Of a stretch of DNA of 64,000 bases, positions 30,629 to 38,520 are shown piece by piece. The translations under genes were made by a program, and so were the position numbers. Source of the stretch: Bacteroidota bacterium (GTDB lineage: Bacteria > Bacteroidota > Bacteroidia > AKYH767-A > OLB10); contig JADKIC010000015.1 of NCBI GenBank assembly GCA_016721435.1, forward strand, positions 1-64,000. The letters are read 5' to 3'. The notes beneath the pieces were generated by a model, which made no database searches, was not told where the DNA came from, and saw only the letters and a list, made by a program, of their open reading frames with translations. Position 1 is the stretch's first letter. The number at the start of each line of letters is the position of its first letter.

Positions 30629-32335
30629 TTATTTTTTTTGAATTATCAATTTTCTGCTCCCGGTAAATGCTCTTGTTGTGATTGTAACCGTGTACAGACC
30701 ATCAGCAAGACCGCCAGTGTTTACAATGAGCGCATTGTTCTCAAAAAAAGTGTGACGATATACTTCTTTTCCGGTAATATCTGTAATTTGAATTTCTGAT
30801 TTTTCAAAACTTCCGTTGAGGTTTATGCTGAATTGATTACTTGCCGGATTCGGAGAGAGAAGAAAAGTTGCAGTATGGCTGTTTTCATGTATTCCGGTAA
30901 GTTCGCTGAGTTTAGCAGTCCAAACATCAAAGAAACCGGCGTTGGTCAACGTGGTGGATCCAAAAGGAACGGTAGTGCTTTGGAATATTCCTGTCAGATA
31001 AATTTCTCCTGAAATACTGATTGCAAGATGATTTCCCAAATCCTGGGACGTTCCTCCGGTGCTGATTCCCCACTGTGGAGCTCCGTTGTTACTAAACTTT
31101 AGAATGAATATGTCGCTGCTCCCTGAGTTGAAAAGTGTGTTGTTGCCAATTGATATCGATGGGCTTTCAAAATAGCCGGCAACATATACGTCTCCATTGG
31201 TATTCAATGAAATTCCGTTGCCAACATCAGGAAATGTACCGCCCGTGGTGTTGGCCCATGAAACATTGCCATTGTTGTCATATTTAGCCGTAAATGAATC
31301 GTAATATGAAGGGGAATTATTGGTAATCGTAATTGTGTCGAAATCCAGCGTTGCACTTTGGTAATAACCGGTGATATATACATTGCCGTTAACATCTGTT
31401 GCAATATCATTTCCTGATTCATTCGCTGTGCCCTGTGGATTTTTAGCCCACTGCACAATTCCATTGATGTCGTATTTAACGATGAACAGATCTGAAAAAC
31501 TATTGCCGGTTGAGTTTGTAAGTGAAATGGAACCAAAATTTATTGCACTGCTTTTAAAATAACCGGTTACGAAGACGTTGCCGGAGATGTCCGCTTTAAT
31601 GCTAAGTCCGGTATCCCAATCGCTGCCTCCATGGCTCCTCGCCCAAATAACATTTCCGTTGTTGTCGTATTTTGCTACGTAAAGATCCATTGAACCCGGA
31701 TTTGTGAAAACCGTTGAACCAAATGCAATGAGAGGTGATGCATATGATCCTGTAATTAAAATATTGCCGTTTCCATCTGTCGCTATCCCGTTGCAAAAGT
31801 CGGAGACACTACCTCCCGCTCTTTTTGCCCAGATAATATTCCCGAGTGAATCAAATTTTGCCAGAAAAATATCATGGCTCCCAATTGAATTGTTGGTGAT
31901 GGATATCGGTCCGAATGTGAGAGAGGATGATTCAAATGATCCGGCAATACAAACATTGTTATTGCTGTCAATCGCAATACCGGTAGCCTGATCACTATTT
32001 AACCCTCCGGCACTTTTTGCCCATATCACATTTCCATTGGGGTCATATTTTACAATGAAGAGATCGGAGGTGCTGCTGCCTGCATTCGTGAGTGTAATAG
32101 CGTCAAAAGCGATGGTTGTGCTCGCAAAGGAACCGGCTACATATACGTTTCCGCTGTTATCCGTTGCGATTCTGCCTGGATTCTCGTTGAACGAACCCGA
32201 ACCACCTTTGGCCCAGTTCCAGCCAGGAGTCTGAGCAAAGTTATTTGTGTTAAACAGAACGATCGCTAAGGCGATAAGGTAAATAGTCTCGAAAACGGAT
32301 TGGGTTTTCTTTCTGCTGATTTGTGGTTTTTCCAT
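30629..32335 (-). CDS. SBBP-repeat propeller protein with type IX secretion sorting domain
   Basis: 568 residues. An N-terminal signal segment (IYLIALAIVLFNTNNFAQ) is followed by six to seven repeats of about 68-72 residues with the pattern GNVYVAGSF ... SSDLFIVKYDPNGNVIWAKSAGG (SBBP / seven-bladed propeller), then a Por sorting domain (FLLSPNPASNQFSINL ... IQITDITGKEVYRH ... LADGLYTVTITT). Secreted through T9SS. The near-identical repeats generate long shadow frames on both strands. Same plan as 16494-18071. Intact. Confidence 0.88.
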   Translation of the reverse strand: MEKPQISRKKTQSVFETIYLIALAIVLFNTNNFAQTPGWNWAKGGSGSFNENPGRIATDNSGNVYVAGSFASTTIAFDAITLTNAGSSTSDLFIVKYDPNGNVIWAKSAGGLNSDQATGIAIDSNNNVCIAGSFESSSLTFGPISITNNSIGSHDIFLAKFDSLGNIIWAKRAGGSVSDFCNGIATDGNGNILITGSYASPLIAFGSTVFTNPGSMDLYVAKYDNNGNVIWARSHGGSDWDTGLSIKADISGNVFVTGYFKSSAINFGSISLTNSTGNSFSDLFIVKYDINGIVQWAKNPQGTANESGNDIATDVNGNVYITGYYQSATLDFDTITITNNSPSYYDSFTAKYDNNGNVSWANTTGGTFPDVGNGISLNTNGDVYVAGYFESPSISIGNNTLFNSGSSDIFILKFSNNGAPQWGISTGGTSQDLGNHLAISISGEIYLTGIFQSTTVPFGSTTLTNAGFFDVWTAKLSELTGIHENSHTATFLLSPNPASNQFSINLNGSFEKSEIQITDITGKEVYRHTFFENNALIVNTGGLADGLYTVTITTRAFTGSRKLIIQKK

Positions 32336-32588
32336 TTTGATGAGGGTGATGACTTAATGTCTTCGAAATGACGGATTATATTGATGTAACCCTCCCATTA
32401 TTCTGACTGAATTCAAATATACAAAATTAAAAAGATATACTGTTGATAGGTTAAATAGACGGTCTCAAACTCAGCCTGTCGTCGCAAATCTGCATCAGAA
32501 AATGGCTTCGGGTTTGCACAGCTTGCCCCGATTTTTCATCGGGGTCACAACGCCTTTCTCAAAACCCGTGTTGTGTAGCGTTTTCATT
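32336..32588. other. Intergenic with hairpin
   Basis: Contains a stem GCCCCGAT-tttttc-ATCGGGG (about 32524-32545) and a GCAAATCTGC stretch. No gene is seen. Confidence 0.4.
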
Positions 32589-33041
32589 TTAATTAGTCAA
32601 ATAGGTTGTCAGTCGTACCGCAGCTAATGTTGACCAAATTATCATAAATCCAAATTCTTTAGGTTGGTTGCGGCCGTGTTTAATTGAAGACCATAGGAAC
32701 AAAATTATTGGAATGAACAAAGCAAAACGTAAAATAGATTGTCCGGGTAGTGTTGAATAATGCTTAGAGTTCCAAGTGTTAAAACTATTCCGGTTGTTGC
32801 AATGGTAATGCGTTCAATTATTTTTAGTACTTTTACTGTCATGGAATAGATGATCGAAATGAACGCAAAAGACAATTGCAATAGTAAGCTAACAAGTATA
32901 ACATTGCTGTCGCCAGTCCAGATAATAAAAACTGAAATAGCCAGTCCGATTGTAATGATTTTTTTGAAAAAGTCCCGCCTTTGTTAGACCGAAAATTGCT
33001 CCGATAACAGCGGTAATGGACAGGAGAATGGTTGAAGTCAT
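32589..33041 (-). CDS. Small polytopic membrane protein (two frameshifts)
   Basis: About 150 residues when three frames are joined: MTSTILLSITAVIGAIFGLTKAG, ITIGLAISVFIIW and ILVSLLLQLSFAFISIIYS, ITIATTGIVLTLG, then FALFIPIILFLWSSIKHGR and MIIWSTLAAVRLTTYLTN. Four to five membrane helices, no recognised family. Frames change near 32968 and 32755. Because each piece continues as membrane helix with sensible spacing, this is a real gene with indels rather than noise, but it could also be a decaying accessory gene. Confidence 0.5.
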
Positions 33042-33244
33042 AGAGTCGTTTTAGATGCTACGTAGCGCTTTTCGGCTTGGCGATATGGCGTTTTTTTATC
33101 ACTATAGTTTAATAGAATACCTGCTGTTAAACCTTGCATCCCGAAACCGGTCGGGAGTTCATAGCAGCACTTCAGCCACCAAATTGCCAAACCGATGTTA
33201 GCGGTTCTGGCTTCTTTGTTTAGTCTGCAGTGGACTGTCATTTT

Positions 33245-33856
33245 TTATCGTTTCACTATTCTGTACTCGCTTGGCAAATAAAAATACGGACCTTTTTGAA
33301 TGACGAATTCTGAATTATGCCAGTCTCCAATGAATTCAATTTTTATACTAAACTCTTTTTTCGTGGCTGGTATTAATCCTGCATTGTTGAAGAAATAGTA
33401 TGTGCCAATGTAATTGTATCTGGGAATCCCTGTGTTGAGTGAATAGCTGGTTGAAAACACGGAGACAACTCCTTTATTGTCTGAAATTTCTTTCACTCCA
33501 TCACAAATAAAAGGAACTATCACATTTCCAGCGCTGTCAATCACACCCCATTTTTTAGTGTTGATGGTAACGAGGTCCCCTGTAAAGAAAGCCTCCGTGG
33601 AATTCTTTTCAATCTTTTTGGAACATTCTAAGTAGTGAATGCTGTCCATTTGATGGTAAGTAATAAATAAACCACCAAAAATGGTTATCAATGTATCGTA
33701 TTTTAATTTTACACTTTCAAATGTTAGGCTGTTAGATGATTGAATAGTGAAAGTTTTATCCTGGTGTTTTACTTCAGCAATTTCATGGTTTTTTTGTGAA
33801 CTGCCGTTGCAGATCAACAGAAAAAATGGAACGATAAAAAAATTGTAAGTTCTCAT
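33245..33856 (-). CDS. WG-repeat-like secreted protein
   Basis: 203 residues. Lipoprotein or secretion signal (FFIVPFFLLICNGSS), then a beta-rich region with one clear WG repeat (KKWGVIDSAGNVIVPFICDGVKEI, about 105-128). WG (KWG) repeats occur in Bacteroidetes surface proteins of unknown function. Its C-terminus (YFYLPSEYRIVKR) is beta-like. Intact. Confidence 0.6.
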   Translation of the reverse strand: MRTYNFFIVPFFLLICNGSSQKNHEIAEVKHQDKTFTIQSSNSLTFESVKLKYDTLITIFGGLFITYHQMDSIHYLECSKKIEKNSTEAFFTGDLVTINTKKWGVIDSAGNVIVPFICDGVKEISDNKGVVSVFSTSYSLNTGIPRYNYIGTYYFFNNAGLIPATKKEFSIKIEFIGDWHNSEFVIQKGPYFYLPSEYRIVKR

Positions 33857-33956
33857 GATAGTGTTTTTGTTTGCCTGAATTACGGTTTTATTTGGAAGAC
33901 GCTGATGGTACGGATTTTTTGATTGTTTGGATGAAAAACTTGTTGCCTAAATTACG

Positions 33957-34139
33957 GATTTATTTGAATTACGCAGATTCAACAGATTGTTGGATTCTTT
34001 TGATTTAATATCCGTGAAATCCATTAAACCTTTTGTCTGACTCACTGATTTATTTGGATTACGCGGATTCCACGAATTTTTTGATTCTTTCAATTTAATA
34101 TCCGTGAAATCCTTTAATCCTTTTAATGCGTGATTCAGA
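33957..34139. repeat. Two 90-bp direct repeats with further degenerate copies
   Basis: Units at 33957-34046 and 34047-34136 start GATTTATTTG-A/G-ATTACGC and end in AATATCCGTGAAATCC. Shorter echoes (ATCCGTGATTCAGAC) recur at 34540-34600 on the other side of the GxxExxY gene, so that gene is bracketed by the repeat. Confidence 0.8.
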
Positions 34140-34152
34140 TCATCTATTTGCT

Positions 34153-34532
34153 TTATAGAACCAATCTCTTAAAGGTTAAACTTTTACTTCCAAAATTAAT
34201 AAGCAAACCACTTCTAACTTGTACGCTTTCAAATAATTTAATGCTTGAGCTAAATGGACATCTTCCAATTGAATAATGGCTTTTAATTCTACCAACACTT
34301 TTCCTTCTACCACAAAATCTGCCCTGCGGGTGCCTATGGGTTTAGCTAGCTCTTTATAGTAGATTTCCTGCTCAATTTCTCTCGCAAACTCCAATCCGGC
34401 TTTAAACATTTCATATGCCAATGCCCTTTGGTAAATCACTTCCTGAAAACCATTTCCCAAAAAAGTGTGAACCTCAAACGAAGCTCCAATAATTTTTTCT
34501 GTAATGTCTTTGTATTTTAATTCTGTATTCAT
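34153..34532 (-). CDS. GxxExxY protein, PD-(D/E)xK-like (one frameshift)
   Basis: About 125 residues when joined. IIGASFEVHTFLGNGFQEVIYQRAL gives the naming G-x-x-E-x-x-Y motif; GTRRADFVVEGKVLVELKAI is the PD-(D/E)xK-like D...E-x-K core. After a one-base shift near 34183 the C-terminus reads GLLINFGSKSLTFKRLVL, the family ending. The role is unknown, though a nuclease fold is predicted. The gene is bracketed by ATCCGTGA-type repeats on both sides, a setting seen for this family in Bacteroidetes. Confidence 0.87.
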
Positions 34533-35348
34533 ACTCGGTGAAATCCTTTAATCCTTTTAATCCGTGATTCAGACAATTTAATCCGTGATACAGACAAATA
34601 GATTTGCTATACTATCCAATATTTTTTCCTTCTCGGCATCCAAAGCTCTTATCTGTTATAAGATTTCCTGTGGTTGGCATTCCCACCATCTTCCCAATTA
34701 CCTCCATTTTTTTTGAAATCCGCTAAACAGCATATTCGCATCCCTCATTCGGAAAGAGTAGGTAAGTGTTTTTAGATAAAGGTAATCGATAAATGTTTTT
34801 TAATAAAGAACTCAAATGTTTACCAAAAATATAAAAATTCCGGATATGAAGTTGAATCAGCTATATTTCAACGGATAGTTAATCTGATGGTTGTGTTTTT
34901 CCGTGGTACATTCTCCTCATTAATTCTTAGAGTTGATAATTTTCAGCAGGGCTTTTATTGGTTTCAATCAGCCCATTTAATTTGCAGTTTAGGTTCGTTT
35001 GATATTTAATGCCCCGGATCTTATTGGCTTTTGAGAAGGAGCAATGCGGCTGTGGTGGGTTCTGCCCGGTTTCCGGATGCACAGCGATAGCTCGTATCGT
35101 GGTATACAGGATGCCATGTTTTATGATAATGGTAGTCAAAACAATATTCGCCGCATTCGCATTGCCGTTTCTTTAATCCTGTCAATAATAATTTTGACGA
35201 ACACTTTCATTTTCTACCGATATTTGAACAATCCTTATCAAAATGTTTACTAACCTAATAAGCCTAATAGACCTTTAAACCTTAAACCATGAAGCAGAAT
35301 CGCGAAAAGCGATACGCTTCATGGGAGCCCCTTAAACCTTAAACTTCT
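34533..35348. other. Gene-free stretch before pabA/trpG
   Basis: About 816 bp. The first 80 bp carry ATCCGTGATTCAGAC echoes. A 70-codon frame at 34927-35139 (minus) has no family resemblance and may be a remnant. The 3' end holds a hairpin (35287-35324). Confidence 0.45.
35287..35324. repeat. Hairpin with two nested stems upstream of pabA/trpG
   Basis: CCATGAAGC ... GCTTCATGG enclosing ATCGC-GAAAA-GCGAT. It lies 25 bp before the pabA/trpG start, so it could be a terminator or leader structure; it lacks a T run. Confidence 0.5.
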
Positions 35349-35942
35349 ATGTTACTCCTGCTCGACAATTACGACTCTTTCACCTACAATCTTCTTCAAT
35401 ACCTCGAAGAATTGTTGCAGGAAGAAGTAGCAGTATTCCGTAACGATGAGATTACGGTGGAAGAAGCCGCTGTATACGATGGATTCGTCTTTTCGCCCGG
35501 TCCGGGCTTGCCCAATGAAGCCGGTATTTTGATACCGCTGATAGAACGGTATCATTCGTCGAAACCGATGCTGGGCATTTGCCTCGGACATCAGGCCATC
35601 ACGCTGGCTTTTGGTGGAAAATTGAAACAACTGGATTTCGTGCTGCATGGACTGAGTCGAAAGGTGTATATGAAGGATCCATCCCATGGTATTTTTGAGG
35701 GTATCAGTACTCCCTTTGAAGCCGGTCGCTACCATAGCTGGGTGCCGGATCCAACTTCTTTTCCCGAGGTGTTGGAGGTGCTGGCGATGGATGAGGACAA
35801 TGAAATTATGGTGTTGAAGCATCGGCTTTTCCCGGTCTACGGCATGCAATTTCACCCCGAATCTATTTTGACGCCCTGCGGAAAGCAACTTCTGTCCAAT
35901 TGGCTTGAATTGACAGAACAAAAGAAAGTATCTTTGCCCTGA
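35349..35942 (+). CDS. pabA: Anthranilate/aminodeoxychorismate synthase glutamine amidotransferase subunit
   Basis: 197 residues, class-I glutamine amidotransferase supplying ammonia for chorismate amination in folate (PabA) or tryptophan (TrpG) synthesis. LLLLDNYDSFTYNLLQYL at the N-terminus, PGPGLPNEAG, nucleophile Cys in LGICLGHQAI (about residue 80), and the His-Glu pair in GMQFHPESILT (about 173). No other trp or pab gene is adjacent, so PabA versus TrpG is undecided. Its last codons (KVSLP-stop) contain a TATCTTTG box identical to the rnpB promoter, and the stop codon overlaps the first rnpB head copy. Confidence 0.9.
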   Translation: MLLLLDNYDSFTYNLLQYLEELLQEEVAVFRNDEITVEEAAVYDGFVFSPGPGLPNEAGILIPLIERYHSSKPMLGICLGHQAITLAFGGKLKQLDFVLHGLSRKVYMKDPSHGIFEGISTPFEAGRYHSWVPDPTSFPEVLEVLAMDEDNEIMVLKHRLFPVYGMQFHPESILTPCGKQLLSNWLELTEQKKVSLP

Positions 35943-35991
35943 AACAAACTGTCTTGTCGCCTCTGTGAAAGCAGGGGAGGAAAGTCCGGGC
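35940..35991 (+). repeat. First copy of the 52-nt rnpB head
   Basis: TGAAACAAACTGTCTTG ... GAGGAAAGTCCGGGC, identical over 52 nt to the start of rnpB (36486-36537), including the 5' strand of P1 and of P4. It is preceded by TATCTTTG (35929-35936) inside the end of pabA and followed by palindromic family-2 sequence instead of the rest of rnpB. Confidence 0.93.
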
Positions 35992-36188
35992 ATTCACCTA
36001 CGCTAAGCTTCGGCGAACAAGGCTCACCTTCGCTAACTGTGCGCCAAAGCTTACGCAACTTTGGCCAAAAAGCTACGGTGAACGAAGCACCTCTCCAAAA
36101 AACTCCCCAAAACCAATTTTTTTTTCCAAAAGGCCCCAAAAAAAAGGGGCTTTACTCTTCAATTGCGGCTTTATGGGCCTCTTTGCAA

Positions 36189-36240
36189 TGAAACAAACTG
36201 TCTTGTCGCCTCTGTGAAAGCAGGGGAGGAAAGTCCGGGC
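36189..36240 (+). repeat. Second copy of the 52-nt rnpB head
   Basis: Identical 52 nt, preceded by CTCTTTGCAA (a partly kept promoter box) and followed by the same ATTCACCTACGCT junction as the first copy. The bodies between heads (35992-36188 and 36241-36485) are homologous to each other. Confidence 0.93.
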
Positions 36241-36285
36241 ATTCACCTACGCTGAAGCTTCGGCGAACAAGGCTCACCTTCGCTA

Positions 36286-36351
36286 ACTGTGTGCGCCAAA
36301 GCTTACGCCGTCGCTAAAGCTTTGGCGCACACAGTAAGCGACGGCGTAAGC
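36286..36351. repeat. Interleaved double palindrome (family 2), order A-B-A'-B'
   Basis: A at 36286-36304 (ACTGTGTGCGCCAAAGCTT) pairs with A' at 36317-36335. B at 36301-36315 (GCTTACGCCGTCGCT) pairs with B' at 36337-36351. The two perfect stems cannot form together as simple hairpins: either alternative hairpins or a pseudoknot/cruciform arrangement. Confidence 0.85.
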
Positions 36352-36474
36352 TACGGTGAACGAAGCACCTTTTCAATTAAATTCTCTAGATCAATTCATT
36401 TTTTCATAATAGCCCAAAAGAATAATGGGGGGCTTTACTCTTCAATTGACTTGCTTTAATGGGCAAAAAGCAAC

Positions 36475-36482
36475 TATCTTTG
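36475..36482 (+). promoter_or_regulatory. rnpB promoter -7 box TATCTTTG
   Basis: Exact match to the Bacteroidetes TAnnTTTG box, 4 nt before the start of the rnpB homology; TTGAC (36446-36450) lies roughly where a -33 element is expected. The same box precedes the first head copy. Confidence 0.7.
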
Positions 36483-36486
36483 CAAT

Positions 36487-36946
36487 GAAACAAACTGTCT
36501 TGTCGCCTCTGTGAAAGCAGGGGAGGAAAGTCCGGGCAGCATAGAGTACCACACTTCCTAACAGGAAGGTCTTGTTTTAGAAATGAAACAGGAACAGAGA
36601 GTGCCACAGAAAAATATACCGCTCACCTTCGCTAAAGCTTCGGTGAACAAAGCCCCGACTCAATAAAATAGAGGGCTTTGCCCTCCGAAGCTTTAGCGAA
36701 GGAGGGTAAGGGTGAAAACGTGAGGTAAGAGCTCACGGCTTAGTCAGCGATGGCTACGCGGGTAAACCTTGTGGGCTGAAAGGTCAAATAGGTTGGGGAG
36801 CAGGGCTGCTCGTCTATCTTCTTCCGCTTGCGGGAGTTGCCCCAATGGGTAGACTGATTCAGGTGGCGCGTGAGCGGCATCGCAGATAAATGACAAGAGT
36901 CCACCCTCCGGTGGAATACAGAACCCGGCTTATAGGTTTGTTTCAT
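36487..36946 (+). ncRNA. rnpB: RNase P RNA (class A, Bacteroidetes type) with extended helix
   Basis: Catalytic RNA that matures tRNA 5' ends. P1: GAAACAAAC (5') with GTTTGTTTC (36936-36944). P4: GAGGAAAGTCCGGGC with ACAGAACCCGGCTTA near the 3' end. Conserved core pieces GTGCCACAGAAAA, GGGTAAGGGTGAAAACGTG, GGTAAGAGCTCACGG and ATAAATGACAAGAG are all present and in order. Between ACCGC and GGTAAGGGTGAAA (P12 position) it carries an extra 18-bp perfect helix CCTTCGCTAAAGCTTCGG (36626-36643) / 36685-36702 plus an inner AAAGCCC/GGGCTTT stem, belonging to the palindrome family outside the gene. At about 460 nt it is long for the phylum. The T-rich tail after 36944 may end transcription. Confidence 0.95.
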
Positions 36947-37050
36947 TTTTTATTGTTTTTATATTCTCCTTATGAGCACCAATAGGTAAGCCGCTACCGT
37001 TAAATTTGAAAATGGTCAGTAGATATCTATGAAATTAGTGCAGCAAAAGC

Positions 37051-37065
37051 ACGTTAGCTGTAATG
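37051..37065 (+). repeat. Possible cassette-boundary motif upstream of the CPBP gene
   Basis: ACGTTAGCTGTAATG. It matches the reverse strand at 29965-29979 (upstream of the serine hydrolase) at 14 of 15 positions, and a weaker copy ACATTAGTGGTAAT lies at 37954-37967 behind the CPBP gene in the same orientation. Confidence 0.4.
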
Positions 37066-37094
37066 TTGGACGGCCACTCACAAGACCGAAAATT

Positions 37095-37820
37095 ATGACA
37101 GAAAAAATAAATTGGAAATACGTTTTAGGGTTTTATGTACTTGCAATAGTTCTTGCTTTTCCATTTAACTCATTCTTGACATCAGACATACACCACAGAC
37201 TGACAGCAGGAACAATATTCTATAAAAGTGTTTTTCTGCCAGCAGGACTTGTGACGTTAATTATAGGACTTTTAGCCCTTCGGTTTGACAAATCAATAAT
37301 AAAAGAAATTACTTTTCTCGGACAACATAAGACAAAGAACATTATCATTTCATTAGTTCCATTAGTAGTGTTTACAATTTCTGGACTTCAAAACGACAAC
37401 AACATAAATCCGAATTTATTTGGCTTTTTAATATCAATAACATTTCTTCTTTACGCATTGACAGAAGAAATATTTTGGAGAGGTTATTTAATAAATGCTT
37501 TTAGACCTTTAGGACGGTTTAAAAACTATTTATTACTTGGACTCCTTTGGTGGCTGTGGCATATTCCGTTCAACTTTGACAACGGTTTTATAAGTTTCTT
37601 TCTACTAATAGTCGGTGGTTCATTTTTAATTGGAAAGTTTGCCGAGGCCACAAAGTCGTTTTTAACAACAGCAGGAATTCACTCAATAATGAATATTGGC
37701 AGCAATACTAACTGGACAAAGACCTTTGTAATTGACTTGACAATTATTTTTCTTGCAATGTTTATTATAGACAAAACTTGGAAAAATGAAACCAATGGGA
37801 TAGAAAAACTCTACAGCTGA
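37095..37820 (+). CDS. CPBP-family intramembrane metalloprotease
   Basis: 241 residues from ATG at 37095 (MTEKINWKYVLGFYVLAI); the upstream ATG at 37029 would add 22 residues of non-membrane sequence and is less likely. About seven membrane helices. CAAX-protease/bacteriocin-processing motifs: EExxxR as LTEEIFWRGYL (about 123-133), WWLWHIPFNF with the conserved His (about 150), and HSIMN (about 195). Members process prenylated or bacteriocin-like substrates; the target is unknown. Base use (AT-rich, GACA/TTGAC-rich) differs from its neighbours and suggests acquisition. Confidence 0.88.
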   Translation: MTEKINWKYVLGFYVLAIVLAFPFNSFLTSDIHHRLTAGTIFYKSVFLPAGLVTLIIGLLALRFDKSIIKEITFLGQHKTKNIIISLVPLVVFTISGLQNDNNINPNLFGFLISITFLLYALTEEIFWRGYLINAFRPLGRFKNYLLLGLLWWLWHIPFNFDNGFISFFLLIVGGSFLIGKFAEATKSFLTTAGIHSIMNIGSNTNWTKTFVIDLTIIFLAMFIIDKTWKNETNGIEKLYS

Positions 37821-38067
37821 AAGCACATTTCCAATAGGCGGCCTGCCTGTCGGCAAACAGGGTTTTCCGCTTAGGCAGGGCAAGCTGTGCTCCTCACCTA
37901 CATCCCGATAGCTATTGGGATAGAGGTAGCCGAAAGTTTTGTGCTTCGCATCAACATTAGTGGTAATAAGTCCGCCCATCGCAAATCTGCCATCTGTTAT
38001 AGCACATTTAAAAAAGACGACTTTGCTTAAAAATTGGAAATAGATTAATGAATTTCAATAAAGATAA

Positions 38068-38466
38068 ATGACGTGGACAGACAAAATTTCGGACTTTAAG
38101 ACTTATAAAATTCAATCTGCCTCTGAGGAAGGATTGACCAAAGATTTTATAAACTTGTTTGCAGAAATACAGGGCGATGAATTTACGGACAAACCACAAC
38201 TACTGATTTCCATTAATGCAACAAATGGTAATATTTTCATATCAGCATTCGACAACAAAAGAAATGAAATTTATGATGACAAAGGAGTTTTAGTAGAACT
38301 GACAGAGTTTTGGGAAGAAAATCAAAATGCTTATGATTTTGACGAAATTACCATTAATGCTTTAAAGACAGCTTATATTAAAAGTGAACAGACCACATTT
38401 AATTTAAAGTATGAGGTGTTTTATCAGACAGAGGACGAAAGTAAAGCGAAGCGACTATCATGTTAA
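38068..38466 (+). CDS. Hypothetical protein, 132 residues
   Basis: MTWTDKISDFKTYKIQSASEEG..., soluble, acidic, mixed alpha/beta (QLLISINATNGNIFISAFDNKRNEIYD; FWEENQNAYDFDEITINALKTAYI). No family recognised. AT-rich base use like the CPBP gene before it, so it may belong to the same acquired segment. Upstream, 37821-38067 is non-coding with a hairpin-rich stretch. Confidence 0.6.
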   Translation: MTWTDKISDFKTYKIQSASEEGLTKDFINLFAEIQGDEFTDKPQLLISINATNGNIFISAFDNKRNEIYDDKGVLVELTEFWEENQNAYDFDEITINALKTAYIKSEQTTFNLKYEVFYQTEDESKAKRLSC

Positions 38467-38520
38467 GTAATTCTTCCCCCAAAAACCCTTATTCTGAATT
38501 ATACTTCTATTTTTGTGGGA

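Noticed and set aside
33038..33241. 67-codon frame between the small membrane protein and the WG protein
   Set aside because: Overlaps non-coding text with a GCTAAC-type boundary motif; no domain and no downstream continuity.
34927..35139. 70-codon frame before pabA
   Set aside because: No family resemblance and flanked by repeats; possibly a remnant, but not supportable as a gene.
36740..36946. Open frames within rnpB
   Set aside because: Antisense shadow inside an RNA gene with full RNase P RNA signatures.
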